DNA of 64,000 nt from Megascapheus bottae (Eukaryota > Chordata > Mammalia > Rodentia > Geomyidae): the NCBI GenBank assembly GCA_024803745.1, contig JANJXV010000037.1, forward strand, positions 10,307,001 through 10,371,000, read 5' to 3'. The position numbers were made by a program, and so were the translations under genes. Shown piece after piece: positions 46,366 to 56,180 of the stretch (position 1 is its first letter; each line of letters begins with the position of its first letter). Below the pieces are notes generated by a model. The model saw only the letters and a program-made list of their open reading frames with translations. It ran no database searches and had not been told where the DNA came from.

Positions 46366-46918
46366 GAAGAAAGAAAAGAGAGGAAGAGAAGAAAGAATGA
46401 TATAGAAAGAAAAGAGCAATATACTCTAGTAAGGAGAGGGAGTGGTTTGGATCCTGAGAAGAGCGGTTTGTGTCTGCATATACCAAGAAAAAGAAGGGAA
46501 GGTGTTGACTGACCACTAGACCACCAACTTTAGAACAAAGTTCTAAAGCTGTGAGATGCATCCCATCTGTCACCAATCATCAAGAAGTACACCAATAACA
46601 CATGCACTTTGCTGTACATTAGATTTAAAAAAAAATAAACCTGAGGCATCTGAAACCACATGTCTGACCACTTCATGGCTGTACTTCAGGTCCCCCCATC
46701 CAGCTTCTCGCGCTCCCAGATGGTCACTGCCAGCTTCTAGAACTGAGAAAGGTGACTGAGAACAAAGGGACTCCAGAGCAGAGGAAGGAGGGCGCAGGGT
46801 CAGGAAGGATGCTGAGGTAGAACTCCCATCACACTTAGAATGGTGACGTTCCACAATGGAAACTTCTCAGTTGGTGCACTTATAACCTAGCTGGGCCAGG
46901 TGGGGGGGAGAGAAAGAG

Positions 46919-47012
46919 GAAGGTGGGAAGGAGGGAGGAAAGGAGGAAGGAAGGGAGGAAGGAAGGAAGGAAGGAAGGAAGGAAGGAAGGAAGGAAGGAA
47001 GGAAGGAAGGAA
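46919..47012 (+). repeat. (GGAA)n microsatellite
   Basis: Imperfect GGAA/GGGA units lead into about 14 perfect GGAA repeats ending at 47012. GGAA is the core ETS-family recognition sequence. No regulatory role can be shown from sequence. Confidence 0.97.
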
Positions 47013-47029
47013 ACGGCATTTTAAACAAT

Positions 47030-47920
47030 GAGAATCAAATAACTTGAGGGAAGAAAACATAGTAGCAAAAGGTCAATCGCCTTCACATTTATAAAGAGCT
47101 CTTACAAATCACTAAGATGAGCACCCAATCGAAAACAGACGGCAGACATGAACAGGCAACTCCAAAGAAAGAAATACAATGGGCCAATACACTGAAGAGA
47201 AATGTTCAGTCTCCCCAGTAATCAAATAAATGCAAATGACAACAACAAAGAGACGTTATCTTTCCCTACCTAATTGGCAGAGATTAAACACATGATAAAT
47301 ACCTCACTGATGGTGAGGGTGTGGAAAAAACAGGTCCTGTCATTCACTAAGGGGGAGTGTGAGTTAGAGCTGCCTTTCCAGAGGGCAATTTGGCAACATG
47401 CGAAGCTGGAGAAGATTGGACACTCTTTAATGTAGCCATTCCACTTTTAGGAAGATTGCCTTAGGAAATAATTGTGGATAGTAATAGTAATAGTAATAAT
47501 AATAAGAGCTAACCTTTATTAAAGGCTCTCTGGGTGCCAGAATTCACATGCATTATCTCATACAATCCTTGCAGCATCATCCCCCAAGGTGGGAACTATT
47601 ACTTAGCATCTGTATTTTACAGCTGCACCAATTGAAGCACAAAAAAATTAACTAAATGACCTGAGAACATCAAACTAGCAAGTAGCAAAATGTGAATTTG
47701 AACATGTACAGTCTGAGTCAAGAGCCAGACTACCCATCCTTCAGTGGTCTCACAGGGTTGTTTGTAACAGGGGGCAGCGTGAGTGCCTCCTCATGCAATC
47801 AGTTACATAAATTAGGATACACCTACACAGGAATATTATGCAAGTATGAAAAAAAGATTCTGTTCATGAATGCCAGGGAGTTTTGTATATGCATAGATCT
47901 CTGAAAGATAGCAGAGAAAC
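47030..47920 (+). mobile_element. Old L1M 3' end, interrupted by a MIR
   Basis: AAGAGCTCTTACAAATCACT and TCAGTCTCCCCAGTAATCAA mark late ORF2. Typical L1 3' UTR text resumes after the MIR at about 47780-47920 (AAATTAGGATACACCTACAC). The frame is decayed. Confidence 0.65.
47497..47705 (+). repeat. Near full-length MIR
   Basis: AGCTAACCTTTATTAAAGGC, CATTATCTCATACAATCCTT and TATTTTACAGCTGCACCAAT span a nearly complete MIR. L1M sequence lies on both sides. A short ATA repeat precedes it. Confidence 0.7.
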
Positions 47921-47994
47921 TGATATAAATAAAAAAAATAGTTGTCTTCTATAAGGCAACAGAATGACTGTGCTCAAAACTTTAAAAAAACAAA

Positions 47995-48255
47995 AAGCTG
48001 GGCGTAGGGACACATGCTTATCATCTTAACTACGCAGGGAGTTGAGATCTGGAGGGTCATGGTATAGACCAGTCAGGGCAAAGAGTTCATGAGACCCCTT
48101 TTCAACGGATAGCTGGGCACAACGGCGCATTCCTCTCACATACCTCTAGGTCAGCTTGGGCAAAAAATCATTTACAAGTCTCTGTCTCCACAGAAGAAGT
48201 CAGCCATAGCAGCACGTACCACAGATGTGGAAAAAAGCAACACTATCTAAAAAAA
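47995..48255 (+). mobile_element. Dimeric 7SL-like SINE
   Basis: Two 7SL-like heads follow each other: AGCTGGGCGTAGGGACACAT at 47998 and AGCTGGGCACAACGGCGCAT at 48111. Each is followed by a 7SL-type body. This arrangement differs from the composite with Geo and suggests an older dimeric family. I cannot name it. Confidence 0.6.
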
Positions 48256-48266
48256 GTCATTAAAAG

Positions 48267-48340
48267 AAGGACTAGAAGGGCAGCTCAGTCATAGACCACT
48301 TGCCTAGAAAGTGTTAAACCAGTATGACTATATTACCCAT
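48267..48340 (+). mobile_element. ID-like SINE monomer
   Basis: GGGCAGCTCAGTCATAGACC and CACTTGCCTAGAAAGTG form a tRNA-like 5' half. The B box is decayed. Confidence 0.5.
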
Positions 48341-48619
48341 GAACATATATGGAGAAATGCATATATATATATGTGTGTTTGTTATATCATAAATCTTCCA
48401 GACAATACCTGAAATACTATTAAGGGTTCTGAAAAAGAAGTCTTGCACTCTTTACCTAGAGATCCATTTTTCTAAGTATCTTCATAATGAGGATACTTCA
48501 TTACCAGTGTTCATCCACATGCTCCGCAAACCACTTTCCTCAGGAAACCCTTTACATTGCTAGTACCCATGCTTGTCTCTTGAGATCCACGTGCCTTTCA
48601 GAATTCAGTGTGGTCAATT

Positions 48620-48792
48620 GTGACATTCTTCTGCTCAAGGCTAGCACTATAGCATCACTTACAGGTTTTTTTCTGGCTATTTTATTGGAGAAAAGCATCT
48701 CACAGACTTTTCTGCTGGGGCTGACTTCAAACTGTGGTCCTCAGATCTCAGCCTTCTGAGTAGCTAGGATTACAAACATGAGCGCCCACTTG
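48620..48792 (-). mobile_element. 7SL-like/Geo SINE, antisense, partial
   Basis: The 7SL-like head at the right (rc of CTGAGTAGCTAGGATTACAA) and the linker are clear. The Geo module is shortened at the left around GCTCAAGGCTAGCACTATAG. Confidence 0.75.
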
Positions 48793-48806
48793 TATTTTTG
48801 CAAATG

Positions 48807-48841
<35 letters not shown>

Positions 48842-48847
48842 TGTGTG
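48807..48847 (+). repeat. (GT)n microsatellite
   Basis: A GT run with a single TATG interruption. It lies about 15 bp beyond the head end of an antisense SINE. Confidence 0.97.
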
Positions 48848-49289
48848 ATTTCTGATCACTGAAATAATGAATGATTTTGTTTACTTCTTTCGACACATTT
48901 GTATCTTTTTTAATTTTCTAAACTGAACAAAGTTATCTCATATAAAAAACACAAAGCTTTCTTGGGGTGTTCCTTCTGGTCCTGGCAGCTCCCTTCCACA
49001 TCCTCTCTACTTGCAAGCAACTGTCAGGGTTAAGTACAAGGTGAACCCTTTTGTCTCTACCCAGACCCTTGGTGGTGTTCAGAGCCATTTCTAGCCCACT
49101 AGCAGAGCTTTGGGCCCCAGAAAGAAGAGTCAATGGCTTAGGCAGTACCAAGAGTCCCCAGGTCCCCACTGACCCAGCAGACCCTCCTTTTTGCTACTGG
49201 AAGAATGTGTGCAGGGCCTCCAGCCTCAGATGCAGATGAGGTTGTAAAAGCCGTCTCCAGAACGCAGTTGGACACTTGCTAATCCAGAC

Positions 49290-49460
49290 ATCTCGGCTTC
49301 GGTCCCAGCCCTGCAGCTGCCTGGTTATATGGCATCAGTCAAGTTTCTGAAGACTGAGGCTCATCTTCACAGTCAATGTCAGCATGACATTTGCCTCACA
49401 GAGCTCATGGGGACCAAAGGAGAGTGTAGATGAAGGCATTATGTGCCCTGGAAAGGGTGG
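49290..49460 (-). repeat. MIR fragment, antisense
   Basis: GCTGCCTGGTTATATGGCAT, CTGAAGACTGAGGCTCATCT and TTGCCTCACAGAGCTCATGG follow the reverse-complement MIR order. Confidence 0.5.
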
Positions 49461-49623
49461 TACTAGGGCCAAGCCTGGCTTGCCCCCATCTTCCTCACAG
49501 CAGCATATCTCTTCCTTTCCCTTTTCTTAAGGTTGGGGGGAGAAGAATGAGGAGTTGGAACATGGGTGTGTTGGAGCCTGGGGATGTGTGGAATCAGAAT
49601 AGTGTTTACAAAATAACGGGGAG

Positions 49624-49812
49624 GGGCCGGGAGTTTGGCCTAGTGTTAGAGTGCTTGCATAGTATACATGAAGACCCAGGTTCGATTCCTCGGTACCACA
49701 TATATAGAAAAAAAAACGGAAGTGGTACTGAGGCTTAAGTGGTAGAGCTCTAACTTTGAGAAAGTCCAAGGACAGTGCTCAGACCCTGAGCTCAAGCCCA
49801 GGACTGGCAAAT
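49624..49812 (+). mobile_element. IDL-Geo dimeric SINE ending in an AAT microsatellite
   Basis: A full dimer with a slightly mutated A box (TGGCCTAGTGT) and a good B box (GGTTCGATTCC). The usual A tail is replaced by an AAT repeat at 49815-49858. Similar G-rich sequence on both sides may be a short target duplication. Confidence 0.88.
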
Positions 49813-49814
49813 AA

Positions 49815-49825
49815 CAATAATAATA

Positions 49826-49858
<33 letters not shown>
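49815..49858 (+). repeat. (AAT)n microsatellite in a SINE tail
   Basis: AAT units with two interruptions occupy the position of the SINE poly-A tail, the usual origin of such repeats. Confidence 0.95.
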
Positions 49859-49872
49859 GGGGGAGAGGGGAA

Positions 49873-50085
49873 AGCTGGGCATCGGCGGCATATCTATAAT
49901 CCTAGCTACTCAAGGGGCTGAGATCTGGGGATTATGGTTCAAAGCCAGCCCAGGCAGGAAAGTTTGTGAACCTCTTGTCTCAACTTCAATCACAGAAAAA
50001 GTCAGAAGTGGCACTGTGGCTCAAGTGGTAGAGTGCTAGCCTTAAGCCGAAGGAGCTCAAGGACAGCTCCCAGGCCCAGGTGGGA
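49873..50085 (+). mobile_element. 7SL-like/Geo composite SINE
   Basis: A full + strand copy immediately downstream of the IDL-Geo at 49624. Head GGCATATCTATAATCCTAGC; Geo GTGGCACTGTGGCTCAAGTG; the 3' end is truncated before CTGGCACC. Confidence 0.82.
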
Positions 50086-50489
50086 AGGGAGGAGCCTCTA
50101 AATTGAGATTCACAGCTTTGTGCCATGCTAGGCACAACCATGCCTCTTCACTTCACCATTAGGCAAGTCAGTGCTCTGGACCATATGTGATTGTCTTAAA
50201 CTGCTGCCTGGTGCATGTCCAACCCCTTCTAGCCCCATCCTTTAGCTCTGTGCTGAGTGGCCTCTGATGTAGGGCTAGGGTGGCTCCTTTGGGCTCCATG
50301 GCTGCCAGGCTTCCAGGAGCTGTGCCATGATGGTAATTCATGGCCACCGCCCCTCTGCTAGGCTGCCCTTTCTGAGAGTGGTAGCTCAGTCTACCATCTT
50401 GGTCCTCCTATTTGGACCCAGTAGGCCTAGGGACTTGGGACAAGAATTACGTCATGAATATTGAGGTCATGAGCAAGAACTTGAACCCT

Positions 50490-50600
50490 GGTTTCATCAT
50501 TTCCCCTTAGGATAGAATCTTCACCTCCTGCACCTCAGTCTTTCCATGTATAAACAGATTTATATACCTCAGTGAGCTCATGAAGTTATTGTGATGGTTT
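50490..50600 (-). repeat. MIR fragment, antisense
   Basis: CACCTCAGTCTTTCCATGTA, and GAAGTTATTGTGATGGTTTG farther on, match the reverse complement of MIR. Confidence 0.55.
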
Positions 50601-50614
50601 GATAAGTTAATGTA

Positions 50615-50810
50615 ACCAGGCACCAGTGGTTTACACCTATAATACTAGCTATTAGGAAGATGAGATCTGAGGATCACAGAGGTTCAAAGCCAGCTCAGAT
50701 AGGAAAGTTTATGAGATTCTTACCTCAAAAAAAATCTGAAAGTGGAGTTATGGTTCAGATGGTAGTGCATCAGCCTTGAGCAAAACCCTTGAGTTCAAAC
50801 CCCACTACTG
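50615..50810 (+). mobile_element. 7SL-like/Geo composite SINE running into a CG/CA tract
   Basis: Head CAGTGGTTTACACCTATAAT; Geo GAGTTATGGTTCAGATGGTA; the B-box-like GAGTTCAAACCCC is followed by ACTACTGGC, which merges into alternating GC/CA. Confidence 0.8.
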
Positions 50811-50823
50811 GCGCGCACGCGCG

Positions 50824-50880
<57 letters not shown>
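50811..50880 (+). repeat. (CG/CA)n alternating purine-pyrimidine tract
   Basis: Seventy bp of strict alternation: CGCG blocks interspersed with CACA, then pure CA. This is among the sequence types most prone to Z-DNA. It ends about 240 bp upstream of NRG2 exon 2. Confidence 0.95.
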
Positions 50881-50882
<2 letters not shown>

Positions 50883-51118
50883 CACTCATATACACATTCT
50901 AACATAAAGCTCCTAGTATTATTCCAGGTACAAAAAAAAAAAAGAAGAAGAAGAAGCAGTGCATTAGTCTTGCTGCAGAGTCTATAAATGCTGGTTGTGT
51001 TAAACTGAGGGAAGTCACCAGAGGGGTGGCTCCCAGACCTACCAGGGATCCATTGCTCGTGCTCAATTGATGCTGCCTATACCACTGCCACACTCATCCA
51101 CTTGCCTTATACCCACAG

Positions 51119-51290
51119 CCACCCGGCCCAAGCTGAAGAAGATGAAGAGCCAGACAGGACAGGTGGGTGAGAAGCAATCTCTGAAGTGCGAGGCAGCAGC
51201 AGGGAACCCCCAGCCCTCTTACCGTTGGTTCAAGGATGGCAAGGAACTGAACCGAAGCCGTGACATTCGAATCAAGTATGGCAATGGAAG
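51119..51290 (+). CDS. NRG2: Neuregulin 2, exon encoding the first half of the Ig domain
   Basis: This exon begins by completing Ala31 and reads TRPKLKKMKSQTGQVGEKQS, then LKCEAAAGNP and QPSYRWFKDG. These are diagnostic of neuregulin 2. It supplies the first Ig cysteine (Cys54 in this isoform), the invariant Trp67 and an N-glycosylation sequon NRS at Asn75. The Ig-like C2 domain binds heparan sulfate proteoglycans and precedes the EGF-like domain that activates ErbB3/ErbB4 receptors at the cell surface. The acceptor is TTATACCCACAG|CC and the donor is GGAAG|GTGAGT, a consensus site. It leaves AG to be completed by A of the next exon (Arg88). The same exon is used by long and short isoforms. 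Confidence 0.97.
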
Positions 51291-51771
51291 GTGAGTTTTG
51301 TCACCCTGTCCTCCGTCCCACCCAGAGCCCTCCCTTCTGAAGAGAGGCCTGAACTGGCAGAGCTCAGGGCTGTGCTGCAGACTCCATGTGGAGCCCTTTC
51401 CCACCCTCCCCTCCCTTGCCATACCCAACCGCATCCCGACTGCGAGGCCTGAGGATCATGGGTAAGAATTAAGCAATTCACATCTCCAAATGGCTGGAAA
51501 CAACTGATTGTCAAACTCAGCTTTACCAATGGAAGTCCTTGCTTGTCCCTAAACTTTTTTCCTCAAAAGACATAGTTTGGTCTTTTGACCAAACTAGATG
51601 CCCCTCAAACTGCCAATTTGGGCAAAAGGCCCAGGCTCCAGAAAGCCTCTAGTGCTGGCATTTCAGGAAGCACAGGCAGGAGGACAGGGAGCATGGGCTT
51701 GAATGGTGTTAGAGGAGTCAGTACCTCGGACAGTTTCCTCCTATGCCTTGAGAATTGTATGTGTGCCCACC

Positions 51772-51977
51772 CATACTGGGGCTTGAACTCAGGCACTGTC
51801 CCTTACCTCAAGGTTCTACCACTTGAGCCATAGCTCCACTTCTGGCTTTTTGGTGGTTAATTGGAGATAAAAGTCTCGTGGACTTACCTGCCTTGACTGG
51901 TTTTGAACCTCTGAGATCTTCAGATCTCAGCGTGCTCAGTAGCTAGGATTGCAGGTAGGAGCCACCAGTGCCCATCT
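51772..51977 (-). mobile_element. 7SL-like/Geo composite SINE, antisense
   Basis: Geo at the left (rc of CATACTGGGGCTTGAACTCA), linker TTAATTGGAGATAAAAGTCT, and 7SL-like head at the right ending near GAGCCACCAGTGCCC. It inserted about 480 bp downstream of exon 2. Confidence 0.82.
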
Positions 51978-52841
51978 TGAGAGTATCCTTCCATCTTGAA
52001 CCCGTGCTCCAAGGCGGTGACATTGAGTCTACGGGCTGGGGACAATGGCCCCGTGTCCAGCTTGGGTTGGTTAGGCAGGGGCTTCAGGTACCAGGAAAGC
52101 CAAGAGTTCAAGAGCAGCCTCCCTCCACCTCTCCCTCTCCCTTCCCCTGCCTCACCTGCTAAGCAGATATTCCACCAGCCCTTGTTCTGTCAACTCTCAG
52201 GACCAGGTGGCACCCCTCTCTGTGTGAGCACACCCAGCCTTTTCTGCCCCACTTCCAAGGTAACCCGCAACCAATCTTCTAGTATGTCATTTTGTTTCTT
52301 CATCTCCCCAAAATGCAAATGAAGAGATTTTCAGAGAATTTCCAGCCTGCACCACAACAGAAAGATAATGGAAGGAGAGCCAGCTCGGGCTTCCTCCACT
52401 GGCTGTGTGCCTGACATGCACACTCTACCATGGAAGAGGGTATAGAGTTCAGAGACCAGCGCTGACTCTCTCCTCCTCTGACTGGGACAAAGACAGAACT
52501 AGGCACCTCGGCATGCAGCAAAAACAGAAAATAATGGAGGAAGGGCTTGGTTTCCATGAAAGGTGTGTACAGCTGTCAGAGGTGGGAGAGCAGGGAATGG
52601 CCCATGTGCTCCCATCTATAGCCTTGGCAGGAAAATCCAGGCTGGCCATCCAGCCAGCATAAGGCCACCCCACCACTCCCCCCTTGAAGTCCTGGTCCAG
52701 GCTAAGGAGGGGTGATAGGCTACTGGAGCTGGAGTCCAGGGGGCTTTTGTTCTCTGTCTTAGAAAATGGCCTCTCTACTGCTTCTAAAACCAAGAGCTCG
52801 GGAAAGAAAGCCTACCCTTGCTGTCCAAAATATTCTCAAGC

Positions 52842-52842
<1 letters not shown>

Positions 52843-52890
<48 letters not shown>
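52843..52890 (+). repeat. (AC)n microsatellite
   Basis: A pure AC run with no recognisable SINE directly upstream, unlike those at 37266 and 55963. Confidence 0.97.
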
Positions 52891-52892
<2 letters not shown>

Positions 52893-53049
52893 CCTCCCAT
52901 CTCTATCCCCATCCCATCCTGGCACCCCACTCACCCTCATTCCCTGCTATACAGCTCCTGGAAACCCCCAACTCTATCATTTGGCTGCTAACTTAAGCCT
53001 GTTCCTCTCAACAAACTCACTCTTTCTTTTTATTTATTCTTTTTGTAAC

Positions 53050-53134
53050 TTTCTGATAACACTGGAGTTTGAACTCCAGATCTTCACACTTGCTAGGCAG
53101 ATGCTCTACCACTGAGCCATAAAGTCCAGCCCCT
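53050..53134 (-). mobile_element. ID-like SINE monomer, antisense
   Basis: The reverse complement reads TATGGCTCAGTGGTAGAGCA, then TCTGCCTAGCAAG, with B box GGAGTTCAAACTCC. This is a well-preserved tRNA-like monomer. Confidence 0.75.
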
Positions 53135-53849
53135 GACAACCTCACTCTTGCCACTTTTCTCTAGACCGCTTTCCCACCAGGCTGCTGTCCCAGCTCCGTT
53201 TCTTCCCTCCCCTCTCTGCCTGCTCTGCTAGATTCACCCATTCAGTTCATCCTCAATCCCCCCATAGCCTTAAGAGACCTCAGCAACCTCTGGGCTCCCC
53301 AGCTAAGCCTCCCAGAAGCACTTGGTACAGGGCTTCCTGTTCTCCTGTTCCCCCGGGTTCTCCTTGGTCCTCATATACAGCAGACATCATTGATGGGAAT
53401 CTTTCTCATATATTGGGCTTCATATTAGCCTCTCTCCCTCACCTATGGTTATTTCCTCCTCTCCCATGCCTTGAAACATGACACCCCAAATCTCTCTCGG
53501 TTCTGACTCAATGACTTTGTCACCTTGTATTCAGAGCCGTGCTACTAGCTGAGGTCCACTCACCAACCCTAAGACTCCCAGGCTTTTTGTATTCAAAATG
53601 CCCCAAGCCAAACTCCCACCTTGCACTCTCTAACCCTGCTTCCCTGTCCTGTCTCCCTCCCCACACCCCTTCAGCCTCCCTCCTCCCAGCACCTGTCCCC
53701 TTACTCCCAAGGGAGTGGCACTACCCTCCCCCACGCCAGGTAACACCACATCTCTGGCAGAAGGCATCCTTCTTGCTTGACCACCCTGTCTCCACTATCT
53801 CCCTCTTGGCCATCTTTCTGAGCAGCATCCCCCTGTGTGAATTCATAGC

Positions 53850-53945
53850 TCTATCTAACCTCTACATGTTGAGGATCAAGTATGTTCCAGGCAGTCTGGC
53901 TAGAGCCTGGGATACATCCATGAACAAAACAAGTGTATATGTACC
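53850..53945 (-). repeat. L2 fragment, antisense
   Basis: GTATGTTCCAGGCAGTCTGG, then GGGATACATCCATGAACAAA, match the antisense LINE-2 3' end. Confidence 0.55.
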
Positions 53946-54094
53946 TCCTCAAGTCTCTAGGCCAGCTTCCAGTGTGGAATCTGATAAAAATCCTGTGTCT
54001 TCAAAAAAGGGGCTTTATGCACCCAGTTTTGCTTATAATTCTAGAGGTCCACTGACCATCATGAGCACCCACAGAGCTGATTTCTCTCCCTGTG

Positions 54095-54310
54095 GTACAG
54101 GAAATTGAACCTAGGACATCTTGCTTGAGCCCTGGCCTCAGGTCTTTCATTTTAAAGTTTTTGTTAGTCCCCAGAGCCTTCTGAGATAGGTCTCACAAGT
54201 CAAGATCTTCAAATTCACTTGAGGATCTCAACTGTTCTCAGCTGACTTCTCACTTCCACTCCTTCGGCCTCTGCCTCTGGAGTGGCTAGATTATAGGCAT
54301 ATACCACCTC
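54095..54310 (-). repeat. Old 7SL-related SINE, antisense
   Basis: The right end (rc of TGGAGTGGCTAGATTATAGG) resembles a 7SL-like head. The rest is much decayed, so the assignment is tentative. Confidence 0.4.
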
Positions 54311-54344
54311 TCCTAGGTTGCTTGCTTGTTTGCTTGTTGGTTGG

Positions 54345-54430
54345 TTTATATTTCAGTATTGAGCATTGAAGCCTGGGACCCATGCATGCACTAAAGAAGC
54401 CTCTCCACTTGAGCTATCCATCCAGCCTGG
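54345..54430 (-). mobile_element. ID/B2-like tRNA-derived SINE, antisense
   Basis: The reverse complement begins CCAGGCTGGATGGATAGCTC and has a tRNA-like layout. The B box is weak. A TTGC-rich tract precedes it. Confidence 0.5.
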
Positions 54431-55737
54431 AATGATTTTTCTAACATGGATACATTCCTTACAACTCCTTACCTGACTGATCTACAAAACCTGCCTGGCA
54501 CAATCTTTGAGCCCATCTTACTCTTCCTGGCCTATATAGCATTGCCCTGTTGTTGCCTGAACCCTAGTCTTCCTTGGACTTGAGCCCAAGCTGTTCTCCA
54601 CCCTGGATAGCTTGTCCCTTTTGTCTGGCAAAACTTGGATGGTTAAATGCTCTGTCTTGTGAACACCAGGCCAAGCCCTCCAGATCACTCTTGCCCTTCC
54701 AGTGATCTGTTAGGCATAGTTTTATGGCACTGTTGGTGGATATGTCACCTCTGAGAAGAGCCTCAGTAGTTCCTTCTCCCATCAACCCACTTCTCCCCTG
54801 CAGGCCTAGCAGAGGAGAACACTGCCAGTATGGAATTGATAAGATAACCTGGGTGCAAGGTTGCATACAGGCTAGGCAGGAGGCCCTATCCATTACCCAG
54901 CCTTCTGAACAAGCTTCAGTTTTACCTGACAAAGGAGTAGTCCAATCCAGACACAGGACCTGGGTATAGTGGCCCTGAGTCTGAAGGGAGTCTTTGGTAC
55001 CTACCTACTTACCTATCAGGGACCTGCCTGAAGAAATCTCCTTGTCCTACCTATCCTGCCCCTAGGCTGTGCTGAGGATGTCTATATAGTAAGAATACAC
55101 TTACTCTCTGAGCCCAAGGGCCAGCGCCAGAAGCTTCCCTTCTGACCAACCCTTCTCTGGTCTCCCTACCTGCCCTGCAGCAGACTCCGTGGCCCCTCAT
55201 GCTCTGTCTTCCCAGGTCACCCTTCATCTTGGAGTCTCTGTTAGCCTTCAGAGTGACCCCCCACCAATCCCTATGGGGTGCTGTCTGTCTCCATGCAAAC
55301 CACACTGTGGTTTCTTACCCAGGCCTTCCTGTGCCAGGAGAAAACTGCTACCCCCAAAGCCCTGGGCACAAGGCCTCCCTGCAGAACCGTATGTTCTCTT
55401 ATTTATGAGGGGCAGGCTGGGACAGGCCCCTCAGGAGGCAGGGCAGGGAGGAAACTGCATGGCTGCCTAGATCCCGTTGCTGCCAGCAGAGAAAGCAGCT
55501 GGGGAGGGTGGGGACAGCACCCTACACAGGGCAGAGCTGGGTCACCCAGTGATAGGGCGCCAGGAGCACAGCATCATGCCTGCTGGGAAGGTACAGAAGA
55601 GGTTCAAGTCACTAGGGATTCCAGCTGGAGCTAGCAACATTGGGGCAGTAACTCTGCGAATGGAGAAACATACAAGGCCCTTCCTCAGCTCCACCCAGAG
55701 CCTCCTTACCTCAGTGAGATCCATAAGACCTTTGTCA

Positions 55738-55959
55738 AGCCCAGCACTGGTATCACACCTGTAATCCTAGCTATTCAGGAGGCTAAAATCAAAGAATCAC
55801 AGTTTGAGGCCAGCCTGGGCAGGAAAGTCAGTGAGAATTTTATCTCTAATCAATCAACAAAAAGCCCAAAACGGAGCTGTGGCTCAAGTGGTAAAGCACT
55901 AGCCTTACGTAAAAAAGTTAAGGGATAGGACCCAGTCCCTGAGTTCAAATCCAAATACC

Positions 55960-55962
<3 letters not shown>
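55738..55962 (+). mobile_element. 7SL-like/Geo composite SINE running into (AC)n
   Basis: A full copy: head ACACCTGTAATCCTAGCTAT, middle GAGGCCAGCCTGGGCAGGAA, Geo GCTGTGGCTCAAGTGGTAAA. Its 3' end ATACCAGTAC continues as an AC tract. Confidence 0.85.

Positions 55963-56008
<46 letters not shown>
55963..56008 (+). repeat. (AC)n microsatellite joined to a SINE
   Basis: A pure AC run directly continues the 3' end of the composite SINE at 55738-55962. Confidence 0.97.
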
Positions 56009-56010
<2 letters not shown>

Positions 56011-56079
56011 CCCGTGACCCTCAGGTGATTTCCTGCCCTGTCCATGCAATGCACAGAGAAGGGAGAAGAGAAGCTGGCT

Positions 56080-56180
56080 TTGTGGCATCCAATTAAGCTA
56101 CAGCAGGGAAGGAGATGCTGTCTCCGTCAGAGCGGCCTCCAGGGCTCTGCTTAATGAAGGGAACAAACTTTAATTGACAG
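56080..56180. promoter_or_regulatory. Candidate intronic regulatory element
   Basis: A non-repetitive segment with homeodomain-type cores (CCAATTAAGC, TTTAATTGAC). It looks like a conserved non-coding element, but conservation could not be examined. Confidence 0.2.

Larger units (their letters stand above)
33387..51118 (+). other. NRG2: NRG2 intron between the alternative first exon and Ig exon 2
   Basis: About 17.7 kb bounded by GT at 33387 and AG at 51117-51118, phase 1. It contains CpG-island flank, SINEs, MIR and L2 relics and simple repeats. The stretches 34190-37090 and 41135-44390 hold no recognised exon or young repeat. The 248-codon minus-strand ORF at 43303-44049 overlaps ORFs on the other strand and has no family resemblance, so I treat it as chance. 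Confidence 0.85.
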
